Source of the DNA: Candidatus Peribacteraceae bacterium | Lineage (GTDB): Bacteria; Patescibacteriota; Gracilibacteria; Peribacterales; Peribacteraceae | Direction: 5' to 3' | NCBI GenBank assembly: GCA_028717505.1 | Contig: JAQUNQ010000039.1 | Span: 1 to 10,086, forward strand | Length of the DNA: 10,086 nucleotides | Shown: positions 1-8,000 of the stretch, piece by piece | How positions within the stretch are numbered: the stretch's first letter is position 1 | How the letters are laid out: the number at the start of each line of letters is the position of its first letter | Translations under genes and position numbers: made by a program | The notes under the pieces: model-generated | The model's database searches: none | Seen by the model: the letters and a program-made list of their open reading frames with translations, nothing else | Told to the model about the DNA's origin: nothing

Positions 1-3000
1 CCGCGCGAAGCGGCGCCGAAGCAGAGAAGCGTGAAAAAGGCGCCTGCCAAAAAGCCGGCAGCGGAGCCCGCTCCGGCGGAGAAGCGACGTCCGCGTCGCT
101 GGCTGCCCTATTCCTCTCAGGAGGAGCGCAGGAGAGGCACGACGGATAGTGAGAAGCCACGCCCCCGCGTGCAGATACGGGAGATCTCCTACCGGAAGGC
201 GGCGGAACAGCTCCCCGCATCGGCGGGGGAGGAATTTGAGGAGAAGCAACCGGAGGAGCAACAGGTGGAGGAGCCGGTCGTGCCGCAGATCACCGCCGCT
301 CCGGGCACGCCCGAGCACCTGGAGCAGCGGGCGAATGCCGTCTACGAACGTGCGCTGCGCTTGCAGAAGAAGTGGAGTCCCACAGGAACGGACGCGGGGG
401 ACCTGGAGAGGACCGTGGGACTCGCTGCCGAGTTCTACGGAGAGGATCGGGTGGAGGCGGCGCGTCTCTCCACGGAATGGAGGGAGAGCGAGAGCGCCCG
501 TTCTTTCGATCAGGGGCGCATCCGCGACCGTATTCAGGAGCGCATCCGTGGCCGTGAGGATGTGCTCGATCGCCTGGAGTCCATGATCGCAGGACTTGAA
601 TTGCGGGGAGGCGTCACCCCCGGAACGAACACGATCGCGCATCCGGAGAACCTCACCTTCCTCGATCGCATCGGCGAGCACACGGTGCTCCGCAACAGGG
701 CGGTCGAGCTCGACCGCCGCGCGCAAGCGGTGGGGGAAGGGCTCGGCAGCGGGACACCGGCATTCCGCGCGTTCAGTGATGCCTATGTCAACAAAGCGAG
801 AGAGCTCAGGGGTATTTCTCTCAGTACGCACGACGTGAATACGTACTTCGCATTTCGCAAGCAGATCCTGGACGAGCTGGAGCAGATCGTTCGCGAGAAG
901 GAGGAGAAACTGAGGAAGCCTGCAGCGGCTCCTGCACGGGTGAAGGAGCTGGAGAAACCGGCAGAGAAATCCGCGGAGAAGCCGAAGGAGGCCGAAAAAG
1001 TGCCTGCGAAGGAGCCGGAAAAGAAGAAGCCTGCGGAGAAGAAACGACCGGCGGCGAAGCCTGTGGAGGGAAAGGCGGCGGCGAAACGCGCGGAGAAGCC
1101 GAGGGAGACGGGGAGAGTCCTCGATGTTCGTGCAGCATTGGAGGTGCTCGACAAAGCGGACCCGCGCAAACTCATCGCAGAAATGGATGAGGGGAAGAGG
1201 GCAGACCTCCGTACCCAGTTCATGGCGTTCCAAAAGGAGTTTCAGGCGAAAGGTTCGTCCGCACTCCAGCAAGTTGCAGATGAGATGAATGGGGAATTGG
1301 AGAAGATGCGCACGGACCCAAAGCTCATGCGGGACATGCAGAAAATGATGGGGATGATGGGAGCCGTCCTCACGGCGCTCGCGGAGTCGCAGGGCAAGGG
1401 CATCTCCGTGAAGGCGGAAGATCTGCATCTCAGCGATGCGGATGCGAAGCGCCTCATGGAGGGGTTTGCGGACAGCTTCGGTCGATTCTTCCCGAAGTTC
1501 ATCAATGAGCTCATGAGGAGCTTCGGCGGGCTCCAAAAAGATGGGAAGGAATACGGATTCGATACGAAGGGAGGGAAGATCATCGTGGTGTCGAAGGAGA
1601 TCAAAACAGAACCTACTGAGAAGAAGCCGGAAGCGAAGCCTGCGAAGAAACCGGTGCCGGCAAAGCCCGAACCAAAGCGAGAAACTCCTGAGGAGGAAGA
1701 GAGGAAAGACAAATTGGATCGGTTCCGAAGATTATTCATTGGGAAGGATGGTGTGTTTCTCCGTCGGGATCTTCAAGCAGCCGGAGTTACGGATCTTCAA
1801 TTTAAAGATGGTGAAAAATACGGGGAAGCAGATTTCAAGCTGTCGGGGGAAAAGTATGCGCTCCTAATAAGTTATTCCATGGTTGGTACCAAGGAGGCAT
1901 CGAATACATTTTTCTTGTATAAGGATGAAAAAGGAACACCTTGGGAGCCAAAGTACTTTGTCGCAACGTATGAGCTTGTTGCGTATTTGAAGGAGATTGC
2001 GAAGAAGCCGGCAGCGAAGCCTGCGAAAGAAATGGATGAAGAAATTGAGAGAACGAAAAAATCCATTCTTTCGCTGCAAGAACATTTGCGATCACTCTCT
2101 CGTCGTATGGTTCTCGACGGACTTCAGCAAATCGATCTTCAACGTGTGAAGGATGACATGCATAACATGACACCTGCTGGCCGCAGAATATTTTTGGATG
2201 CTATGAGGAATATGATTCAGGGAAATGTTCTTTTGGGATTTGAAGCAGGAGAAGCAAAACCGGATGGATCTATTGTTCTATATAGCGAAGATAAAAGATT
2301 TACCCTTACATTATTTCCCGATGGGAGAGTCGTAGCGGCATACGATAGGCGAGAGGTGAGTGGTGCGAAGTCCCTCGAAGGAAAGCCCGCGGCGAAAAAG
2401 CCGGAAGCGAAGGTGGAAAAAAAGAGCAGTGGTCGCTTCGACCTGAAGCCGGAGACACTCGCAGATTTCATCCGCTCCCTCCGTGAGGGGACGGGGAAGT
2501 TGGAGGTGCATCTTACGCAGGGGATGGATCTCTCAGAAATAGAGAAGCAGGCCCCCGGTGCTTTCGGGAATCGCGTCTCGCGCGTCGTCATCGAGAATGC
2601 TTTCGATGATAACGGCAATGGCTGGCAGATGGATATGTTGGAGAACCCCCTGCTCGCTCAGGCGCAGGCAGTGGAATTCCATTGGATCGCATTCGGACCG
2701 GATGAGAAATTTGTTCAAAACCTGAAGGGAGGGAAATGTCGCGAGATTCGTGTGCATGGCGGGATGGAGCCTATTTCGTCGGCTGCATTTCTTCTCCGCC
2801 TGAATGATCAAAGGTGGAGCGGTGCCCTGATCGTGGATGATCTCGCGAAGTTCGAGGGAGTGGTGCATGCGGTGCGGCCGGATATCGACCTGCGCAGATT
2901 GCCGTTCACGGTGACGGACGGGAGGAAGACCAGAAGTTTGCCCGCGGAGAAGCCGGAAGCGAGGCCGGAAAAGCCATCAGAGAAGGGTAAGCTCGTCGAA

Positions 3001-4527
3001 GCAGTCGAACAGACAACCCTACTCCTCAAGGAGCTCAGTCGCCGCTCTGCAGCGCACACCTTGGAGGCGCTCCACATTCGGAATGCACGCATCATGTGGC
3101 AGAAACACTCTCCAGAGAATCGGAGGGAAATAATCGGAGCGTTGAAAGGGCTTGCGGAAAGGGGTGCCCTCGGTGTGTTTGGCTTTGAGAGTGCAGAGAG
3201 CAACAAGGACGGTTCCGTGACGCTGTACGCGGACGGGAAAAAATTTGTTCTTACCCTCTCCGTCGATACGCTGACGGCGACAGTAAATGGCATGGATATC
3301 GAGCATGTCTCTTCTACGGAGAAGCCGGAAGCGAGGCCGGCGGAGAAGAAGCGGGCGGAAGGGGCGGAGTGGGGGCCGGCAACGACCGCCGCGATGAATG
3401 CCGTGGGAACCGTGAAGGGCAAAATTGAAAAATTCTCCGAGGGGATCGGGTTTGGCGTCAACACCCTCATCGACAATGATGCCGTATTTGGGAAGATGGA
3501 TACGGCGGAATTCGCCAGCGGTCTCGCGAGGGTGGAGCGCGCGGTGGGGCTCCTCACCGGGGACGAGCGGGAGCAATTGAAGACAACGGGGCTCCATGTG
3601 GTTCCGGGCAAAGAAGGAATGAGCGATGGTCTCTATGATTCTGCCCCTCATTATTTCCGCGGAAAGCCGTCGGTGGGGCTCGGCATGAGCGCGGAAGCCA
3701 TGCGCAAGTCCATCAGCGAGAATCTCCCCTATGCCCGTGCGATCAACAACATCGGGCACTGGCTCCAGTTCAAGAACATGAATATCCATGTGAAGCCCCA
3801 TCGGTGGCCCAGATCGGACACAGAAAGAGAGGAGGGCTTATCGAAGGAGGACTACCTGAAGATGAACGACGAAAAATTCCTCAAGGCTCTTCAGGATGTC
3901 CTCTACGAAAAGGGTGAGCGCGGCGAGAGCGATGTGGCTGCCGCTTTCCGCGATGCGCATGAAGACAATGTCGAAGTGTATCTGACGTCCGGCGGAGAGG
4001 CGCGCATGGATCTGAGCACATTCTCGTGGCCCGAAATCTATCTGCCGTACACTCTCCATCCGGCGGAGATGAAGCGCATCCTCCTGCAGGCCGCGAAGCA
4101 GTGTAAGTTCGAGAAGGACTTGCAGCGGCAGGCGTATGGGAGGATCGATTTCAGGACACTCGGTGACCGTCTTTTCTCTCCGAAGAACTTCGTGACGACG
4201 TGGCAGAATGTCGACTACAAGCTGGGGGCTCGGAACCAATTTAGCTCGAGGCTCGAGCATGCGCTCTATGAGCTCAGGGAGAAGGAGGGGGTCACCGTTC
4301 CCAGTAATGTTCCCATCGTTCTCCAGCCGGGCGGATTCGGTTGGAAGGAAGGGGCATTCTCCGTCGAGCGATCGCAGGATGCGGCGGCGAAGAACTGGAG
4401 TCCCTGGATGATCCGTCTGAACATCTCGGACGGGTCGCCGGAGGAAGTGGAGGAGCGGATCAAGAAGACCCTTCGTGAGAGCATGAAGCGCATCGGCGGC
4501 TCGCAGAAGGGGCAGACGGTGGCATAG
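1..4527 (+). CDS. Giant modular K/P/A/E-linker protein, function unknown (5' end outside window)
   Basis: I do not recognise this protein as a named family. The frame is open from base 1 to the TAG at 4525-4527. The first candidate start is a GTG at 31 with no convincing ribosome binding site, and the ten codons before it read in the same Pro/Lys/Ala/Arg-rich style, so the gene probably begins left of the window. Numbering from the GTG: 1-90 is charged and disordered; 91-290 is mostly helical; 289-362 is a Lys/Glu/Pro/Ala linker; 363-523 is helical with a Met-rich amphipathic stretch near 433-453; 561-654 is a small alpha/beta module; 668-777 and 986-1095 are two copies of one module; 802-968 is another alpha/beta module; 1113-1498 is a large C-terminal domain. 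Short K/P/A/E linkers separate the modules. No signal peptide or membrane helix is visible, but the true N-terminus is missing. The chain of modules on charged linkers suggests a scaffold or multi-domain binding protein; that is inference. The next gene has its own promoter. Confidence 0.9.
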   Translation, partial: PREAAPKQRSVKKAPAKKPAAEPAPAEKRRPRRWLPYSSQEERRRGTTDSEKPRPRVQIREISYRKAAEQLPASAGEEFEEKQPEEQQVEEPVVPQITAAPGTPEHLEQRANAVYERALRLQKKWSPTGTDAGDLERTVGLAAEFYGEDRVEAARLSTEWRESESARSFDQGRIRDRIQERIRGREDVLDRLESMIAGLELRGGVTPGTNTIAHPENLTFLDRIGEHTVLRNRAVELDRRAQAVGEGLGSGTPAFRAFSDAYVNKARELRGISLSTHDVNTYFAFRKQILDELEQIVREKEEKLRKPAAAPARVKELEKPAEKSAEKPKEAEKVPAKEPEKKKPAEKKRPAAKPVEGKAAAKRAEKPRETGRVLDVRAALEVLDKADPRKLIAEMDEGKRADLRTQFMAFQKEFQAKGSSALQQVADEMNGELEKMRTDPKLMRDMQKMMGMMGAVLTALAESQGKGISVKAEDLHLSDADAKRLMEGFADSFGRFFPKFINELMRSFGGLQKDGKEYGFDTKGGKIIVVSKEIKTEPTEKKPEAKPAKKPVPAKPEPKRETPEEEERKDKLDRFRRLFIGKDGVFLRRDLQAAGVTDLQFKDGEKYGEADFKLSGEKYALLISYSMVGTKEASNTFFLYKDEKGTPWEPKYFVATYELVAYLKEIAKKPAAKPAKEMDEEIERTKKSILSLQEHLRSLSRRMVLDGLQQIDLQRVKDDMHNMTPAGRRIFLDAMRNMIQGNVLLGFEAGEAKPDGSIVLYSEDKRFTLTLFPDGRVVAAYDRREVSGAKSLEGKPAAKKPEAKVEKKSSGRFDLKPETLADFIRSLREGTGKLEVHLTQGMDLSEIEKQAPGAFGNRVSRVVIENAFDDNGNGWQMDMLENPLLAQAQAVEFHWIAFGPDEKFVQNLKGGKCREIRVHGGMEPISSAAFLLRLNDQRWSGALIVDDLAKFEGVVHAVRPDIDLRRLPFTVTDGRKTRSLPAEKPEARPEKPSEKGKLVEAVEQTTLLLKELSRRSAAHTLEALHIRNARIMWQKHSPENRREIIGALKGLAERGALGVFGFESAESNKDGSVTLYADGKKFVLTLSVDTLTATVNGMDIEHVSSTEKPEARPAEKKRAEGAEWGPATTAAMNAVGTVKGKIEKFSEGIGFGVNTLIDNDAVFGKMDTAEFASGLARVERAVGLLTGDEREQLKTTGLHVVPGKEGMSDGLYDSAPHYFRGKPSVGLGMSAEAMRKSISENLPYARAINNIGHWLQFKNMNIHVKPHRWPRSDTEREEGLSKEDYLKMNDEKFLKALQDVLYEKGERGESDVAAAFRDAHEDNVEVYLTSGGEARMDLSTFSWPEIYLPYTLHPAEMKRILLQAAKQCKFEKDLQRQAYGRIDFRTLGDRLFSPKNFVTTWQNVDYKLGARNQFSSRLEHALYELREKEGVTVPSNVPIVLQPGGFGWKEGAFSVERSQDAAAKNWSPWMIRLNISDGSPEEVEERIKKTLRESMKRIGGSQKGQTVA
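2032..2364 (+). repeat. Duplicated protein module, copy A (within the giant modular gene)
   Basis: This covers about residues 668-777. It has a helical first half followed by a beta-rich half with the pattern G-F-E-x2-E-x3-D-G-S-x2-L-Y-x3-K-x-F-x-L-T-L at residues 736-761. The same pattern recurs ungapped 315 residues later in copy B. K/P/A/E linkers lie on both sides. The DNA here is much poorer in G+C than copy B, so the two copies are old or have different recent histories. Confidence 0.8.
2945..3340 (+). repeat. 24-bp perfect direct repeat in two linkers flanking module copy B
   Basis: Bases 2945-2968 and 3317-3340 are identical and lie 372 bp apart, an exact multiple of three. Both encode a Glu-Lys-Pro-Glu-Ala-Arg-Pro linker and they bracket module copy B. 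Related but imperfect K-P-E-A-K or K-P-A-A-K linker sequences occur near 1621, 2005 and 2392. Identical linker DNA on both sides of a module is a suitable substrate for recombination that would delete, duplicate or swap that module. Confidence 0.85.
2986..3318 (+). repeat. Duplicated protein module, copy B (within the giant modular gene)
   Basis: This covers about residues 986-1095. The helical half ends in a Ser/Thr-Pro-x2-Arg-Arg turn-and-helix that matches copy A with about two extra residues. The beta half at residues 1051-1076 aligns with copy A without gaps: the GFE, DGS, LY, K-x-F and LTL positions are all kept. Linkers carrying an exactly repeated 24-bp stretch lie on both sides. Confidence 0.8.
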
Positions 4528-4563
4528 AGAGAATAAGGGCCGCCGGAGCGCGACAGTGGGACA

Positions 4564-4592
4564 TGGATAAACATCCAGCTTTGTGCTAAAAT
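4564..4592 (+). promoter_or_regulatory. Sigma-70-type promoter with extended -10, upstream of the 102-aa gene
   Basis: The -10 hexamer TAAAAT (4587-4592) is preceded by TGC, forming an extended -10. A 17-bp spacer separates it from TGGATA (4564-4569), which matches 4 of 6 bases of the -35 consensus. The predicted transcript starts near 4599, leaving about 24 nt before the ATG at 4623. No Shine-Dalgarno sequence lies in that short leader. The promoter would drive the small helical gene and probably the protease-domain gene after it. Confidence 0.65.
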
Positions 4593-4599
4593 AGCTGGA
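4574..4599. promoter_or_regulatory. Perfect 7-bp dyad enclosing the -10 box, candidate operator
   Basis: TCCAGCT at 4574-4580 and AGCTGGA at 4593-4599 are perfect inverted copies, separated by 12 bp that contain exactly the extended -10 element. A dimeric regulator bound here would block polymerase. The arms also end at the predicted transcription start. The site is visible in the sequence; binding by a regulator is inference, and no regulator gene is present in the window. Confidence 0.4.
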
Positions 4600-4622
4600 A
4601 TATAGACATTTCTCACTGTTTC

Positions 4623-4931
4623 ATGGATACAGCCACCTTCACGGACGCCGTACAGGGTATGCAGGGACTCCTCCCCGGGATGATCACGCATCTCGTCGGC
4701 CTGGCCGGTAAACTCACCGACAAGCAGCGCGATGATGCGGTGAAAGAACTCAGTGCCATCAATGACAAGCTGGTCGCCAACATGCAGGAGGAAGTGGCGA
4801 TCTATCAGAAAGGCATCGAGGAGTTCGATATGATCCTAAGCAAGGATATCCCGGAGCTTCGCAAGAAGGCGGAGAAGGTCCAGCGCTCGGAGGAATCCGC
4901 CTCCGCGGAAGGTCTCTTCGGCCAGTCGTAA
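4623..4931 (+). CDS. Small all-helical protein (102 aa), function unknown
   Basis: I do not recognise a family. The ATG at 4623 lies just downstream of a good extended -10 promoter, which supports this start although no Shine-Dalgarno sequence is present. The protein reads as an amphipathic helical bundle. Residues about 1-30 form a hydrophobic helix rich in Met, Leu and Gly, but interruption by polar residues makes a membrane segment unlikely. Residues about 33-90 form long charged helices with heptad-like spacing, and a Ser/Ala/Glu-rich tail follows. There are no cysteines. Size and composition fit a small coiled-coil adaptor or chaperone-like partner. It sits between two giant modular proteins, in the same reading frame as the following gene with a 102-bp gap, and is probably cotranscribed with it. 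A partner role for one or both is inference only. Confidence 0.78.
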   Translation: MDTATFTDAVQGMQGLLPGMITHLVGLAGKLTDKQRDDAVKELSAINDKLVANMQEEVAIYQKGIEEFDMILSKDIPELRKKAEKVQRSEESASAEGLFGQS

Positions 4932-5033
4932 TTTCCCTCTCCTCTCTTCACCATCCCCTCACACACACATCAGACCGGGGCCGCAGGAAACCCGCTCCCC
5001 GAGCATCGCCTGCTTGCCAGATGGCGCGCCACC
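4932..5033. other. Pyrimidine-rich intergenic spacer, in frame between two genes
   Basis: The 102-bp gap starts with 18 consecutive pyrimidines (4932-4949), then a C/A alternation (about 4959-4969) and a GC-rich stretch. I see no promoter, terminator hairpin or Shine-Dalgarno sequence. The frame shared by the upstream TAA and the downstream GTG start has no stop codon across the whole gap. Confidence 0.6.
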
Positions 5034-8000
5034 GTGGAAAGCAACGTGCCGCAGTCCAACCAGCAACCGCAGGGACAGCCGGAGCAGCAACATTCCCTCT
5101 ACGAGAAACGGGCGGACAAGCCGACCATCAGCTTCTCGATTGCCGAGCATCAGAAGAAGTACGGGGAAAAGAAGGGGAAAGTGAACAAAAAGATTGATGA
5201 GGTGGTCAAGCAACTTGGGCCAACGATCCATGCGCAGAAAATCGAGAGACTCCGGGGTGAGAAAAACGAAGATTTCCAGGATGTCATGAATCGCTTGGAG
5301 GCCATTAAGCAAAATATGCTTCGGATAGAAGCAACCACTGCCAGACAGATTACGCGGGAAGACGAATATGAAGGGTTGATGCTGAAGGCGGAGGATGTGA
5401 TCGCACAATTGGAAGACGTGGTGGTCCGGGGGAATGGCGTGCTCACTTCACCCAGGTTTGAGGAAGAGTGCCGGAAGGAGTGGACGGAGAAGATTCTGGA
5501 GGAAAAGGGAATCAAGACGCAGAATATCCCGGGCACGAACCGCCACACGCTGGATCTGCCGGATAACGTGTTGATCACTATCAATGGCCAGAGCGATTTC
5601 GTTCCCCCAACCGAGTACAACATCCCCGTGGAACGTGTGAACAAAGTGACGGGCCTTTCGTGGGAGATCTCCCTGTCGCGCAAGCGCGTCATCATCACGG
5701 AGCAGGCCGACGGCAAGCTCCCGGACATCACGCTCGACATCGGCGGGAAGAAATGTCACATGGAAGCGAAAAAGGATGGCATCGACATCTGGTTCTCCAT
5801 GATTGAGGACAAGGTTGCCGTGCCTCCGCCGGCAACGGTGACACCGGAGCCCGCGAAGCCTGCGCCTGCGAAACCCGAAGCCCCCAAGCCTGCGCCTGCG
5901 AAACCCGAGAAGCCGAAGCCCGTTCCTCAGCAGCCTGCGAAACCCGAAGCCCCCAAGCCTGCGCCTGCGAAACCCGAGAAGCCGGAGGACAAAGAGAAGA
6001 AGGAGGCGGAGGTGAAGGCGAGGATAGAGAAGGCACTCGTGGAGCATCGGTCACCAGAACTGAAGGCGCTCATTGATAAAACAAAACCGGAGGTGCACAT
6101 CAATATTTTCCACAACGATTACCTCAATTCCGTCGTCACGATCCCCGGTTCCGGAATCGAGGCGAAGACTGCGTTTACTTCATTCCAGCCAGTGGACTGG
6201 CAGCACATCACAGCTGAGAAGTTCCGGGAGATCGTGGAAGCACACAACAAGAATATTGAGGAGACCATCAAGACGATTCTGGAGAAGCAGAAGGAACACG
6301 AGAAGCCGAAGACCTCCACGGAACGGCTAAGGGAAGGGCTGAAGTCGATCGCCTCTATTCTTGCTGAGTGGGAGCGCTTAGATCCGAAAAATACTGATGA
6401 CAAGGCTAAGATGGATCGGGCGAAACAGGTAATCAAGGAGGCGCTCGGAATTCGGGATAGGGAAATTCTCGTAGGGAATGATGAACCAAAAAACCCTGCT
6501 CAGATGTATATCGTCGAGAAGGGGAAGAGGTATCAGTGTCATGCCGTGATCAATTATGAGGACGGAAAGATCAGTGACACATGTAAGGCTCAACCATTCT
6601 TGAAAGATCTCACTTCCTTGACGCTGGGGAGGTTGATGGGGACATTCATTCCAAAAGGGTGGGGGCAGTATATGAGCATTGATAAGAGCGAAATTGATAA
6701 GAACGTGGTGCGGGTGAATTGTGCATTGAGCGATGGGAGGCAGCTTCTCCTCTGGACTCTTCAGTGCAACGAGAAAGGCGAGTATTCCCTTGAGCCGGAT
6801 GAAGCTGCCATCGGTCGGGTACGTGAGGCTTTACAACGCCAACAGCAGCAGCCACCTCAACGGCCGCAGGAGCAGCCGCCTCCGCACTCCTCTCCGGAAA
6901 CCATGCTCATTCCTGAGGGGACGGAGCGTCTCGATCTTTCTTCAAGTCCCGAGGCAAAGCAGTGGGCGGAAAAAATGGTGCGAACAGCGCGGGCGAGCAG
7001 AGAGGGTGGCAAAGATCCGGAGGGTGTTTTTGATTCGTCAAACTGGCTCAGTGATGAGTTGAAGGAATGGCTGAATGCTCGCGTGGTCGAGTATGGTGCC
7101 GATGGCCAGCCAAAACTGGAGAATGGCCGTGCCTACGCAAGCCTCACTGGTGGAGGCAGGATTGAATTGGCCAGAACGAACGAGAATGGCTATCAATTTT
7201 GCTTCCGCGTTATCGACGCGAATAACAAAGTCGAGGAGTGGTACATCAGTGAGGCGCGATGGTACAAGGATCAGTTCAGGAGTTTCACGCCGAATGGATA
7301 CTATGATGCGACAGGACGATTAAATAGCGGATGCACCAACTTCCTTGCAATCTGGAAGAAAGGTGCGGATGGAAAGCCGGACAAGCAGACACAGTACCTG
7401 GAACAGATTGGCAATCTTATGACGGGAAGTGGGAATCAACAGACGATCGATTTTTCCAAGATCGTTTCACAGGGCGGCATGATTGATAGAGCGAGACAGA
7501 TGAGAGCAAAAGAAGTGGGGAATGCAGCATGGGCAAAGAATTTTGATTTCGCTGGTAATCCATGGGGATACGTTTCCATGCATTCAGCCGATACATCGGA
7601 TATTCTCGGGGGTGCACATAAGGATGGAAGCGAATACCTCCCACGTTTCATGAATAGTTTGACGGATGAGAAAGGGAATCCGCGCTACAACTTCCTGACG
7701 TTGGCTGGCGAAGAGGTTTCAACAGACAATGGAAAACCTGTGGATGTACTGACGGACAAACTCACGAGATTACTCGATGAGAAGAAGGTCGATCATTTCT
7801 ACCTCAATTTTGGAGCGCATGGCGGATTGGGGGGCATTGCACTCCCTGGGGGCACGCTCACTCCCGAAGACTTCCGGGACAAAATCCTCCTCAATCCAAA
7901 GTTTGCGGAGTGTTCCTTCTTCGTCAATACGGATGCGTGCTTCACGGGAGGCATGGCGAAGATGATGGAGAGTTTCGTCGATACTGTTGGAAAGATGGAT

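Noticed and set aside
895..1116. Lys/Ala/Pro-rich linker as a histone H1-like DNA-binding tail or a TonB-type periplasmic spanner
   Set aside because: It is internal, equally rich in Glu, and similar linkers recur between modules; there is no membrane anchor or TonB-type C-terminal domain in the visible part.
1327..1390. Met-rich hydrophobic stretch as a transmembrane helix
   Set aside because: It is short, starts with charged residues and lies in an amphipathic helical region, so a buried or interface helix is more likely.
2808..3801. Two overlapping minus-strand open frames of 260-267 codons opposite the giant gene
   Set aside because: They are opposite a continuous coding frame with clear protein-level repeats, have skewed composition and show no promoter or recognisable motif.
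4528..4563. Intrinsic terminator after the giant gene
   Set aside because: No stable stem followed by a T run is present between the TAG and the next promoter.
4957..4970. CA dinucleotide run as a phase-variation tract
   Set aside because: Only a handful of CA units in a non-coding gap; too short to support slippage-based switching.
5021..5197. ATG at 5021 as start of a separate short gene of 58 codons
   Set aside because: It is out of frame with the protease-domain gene and ends inside it, with no ribosome binding site and no recognisable product.
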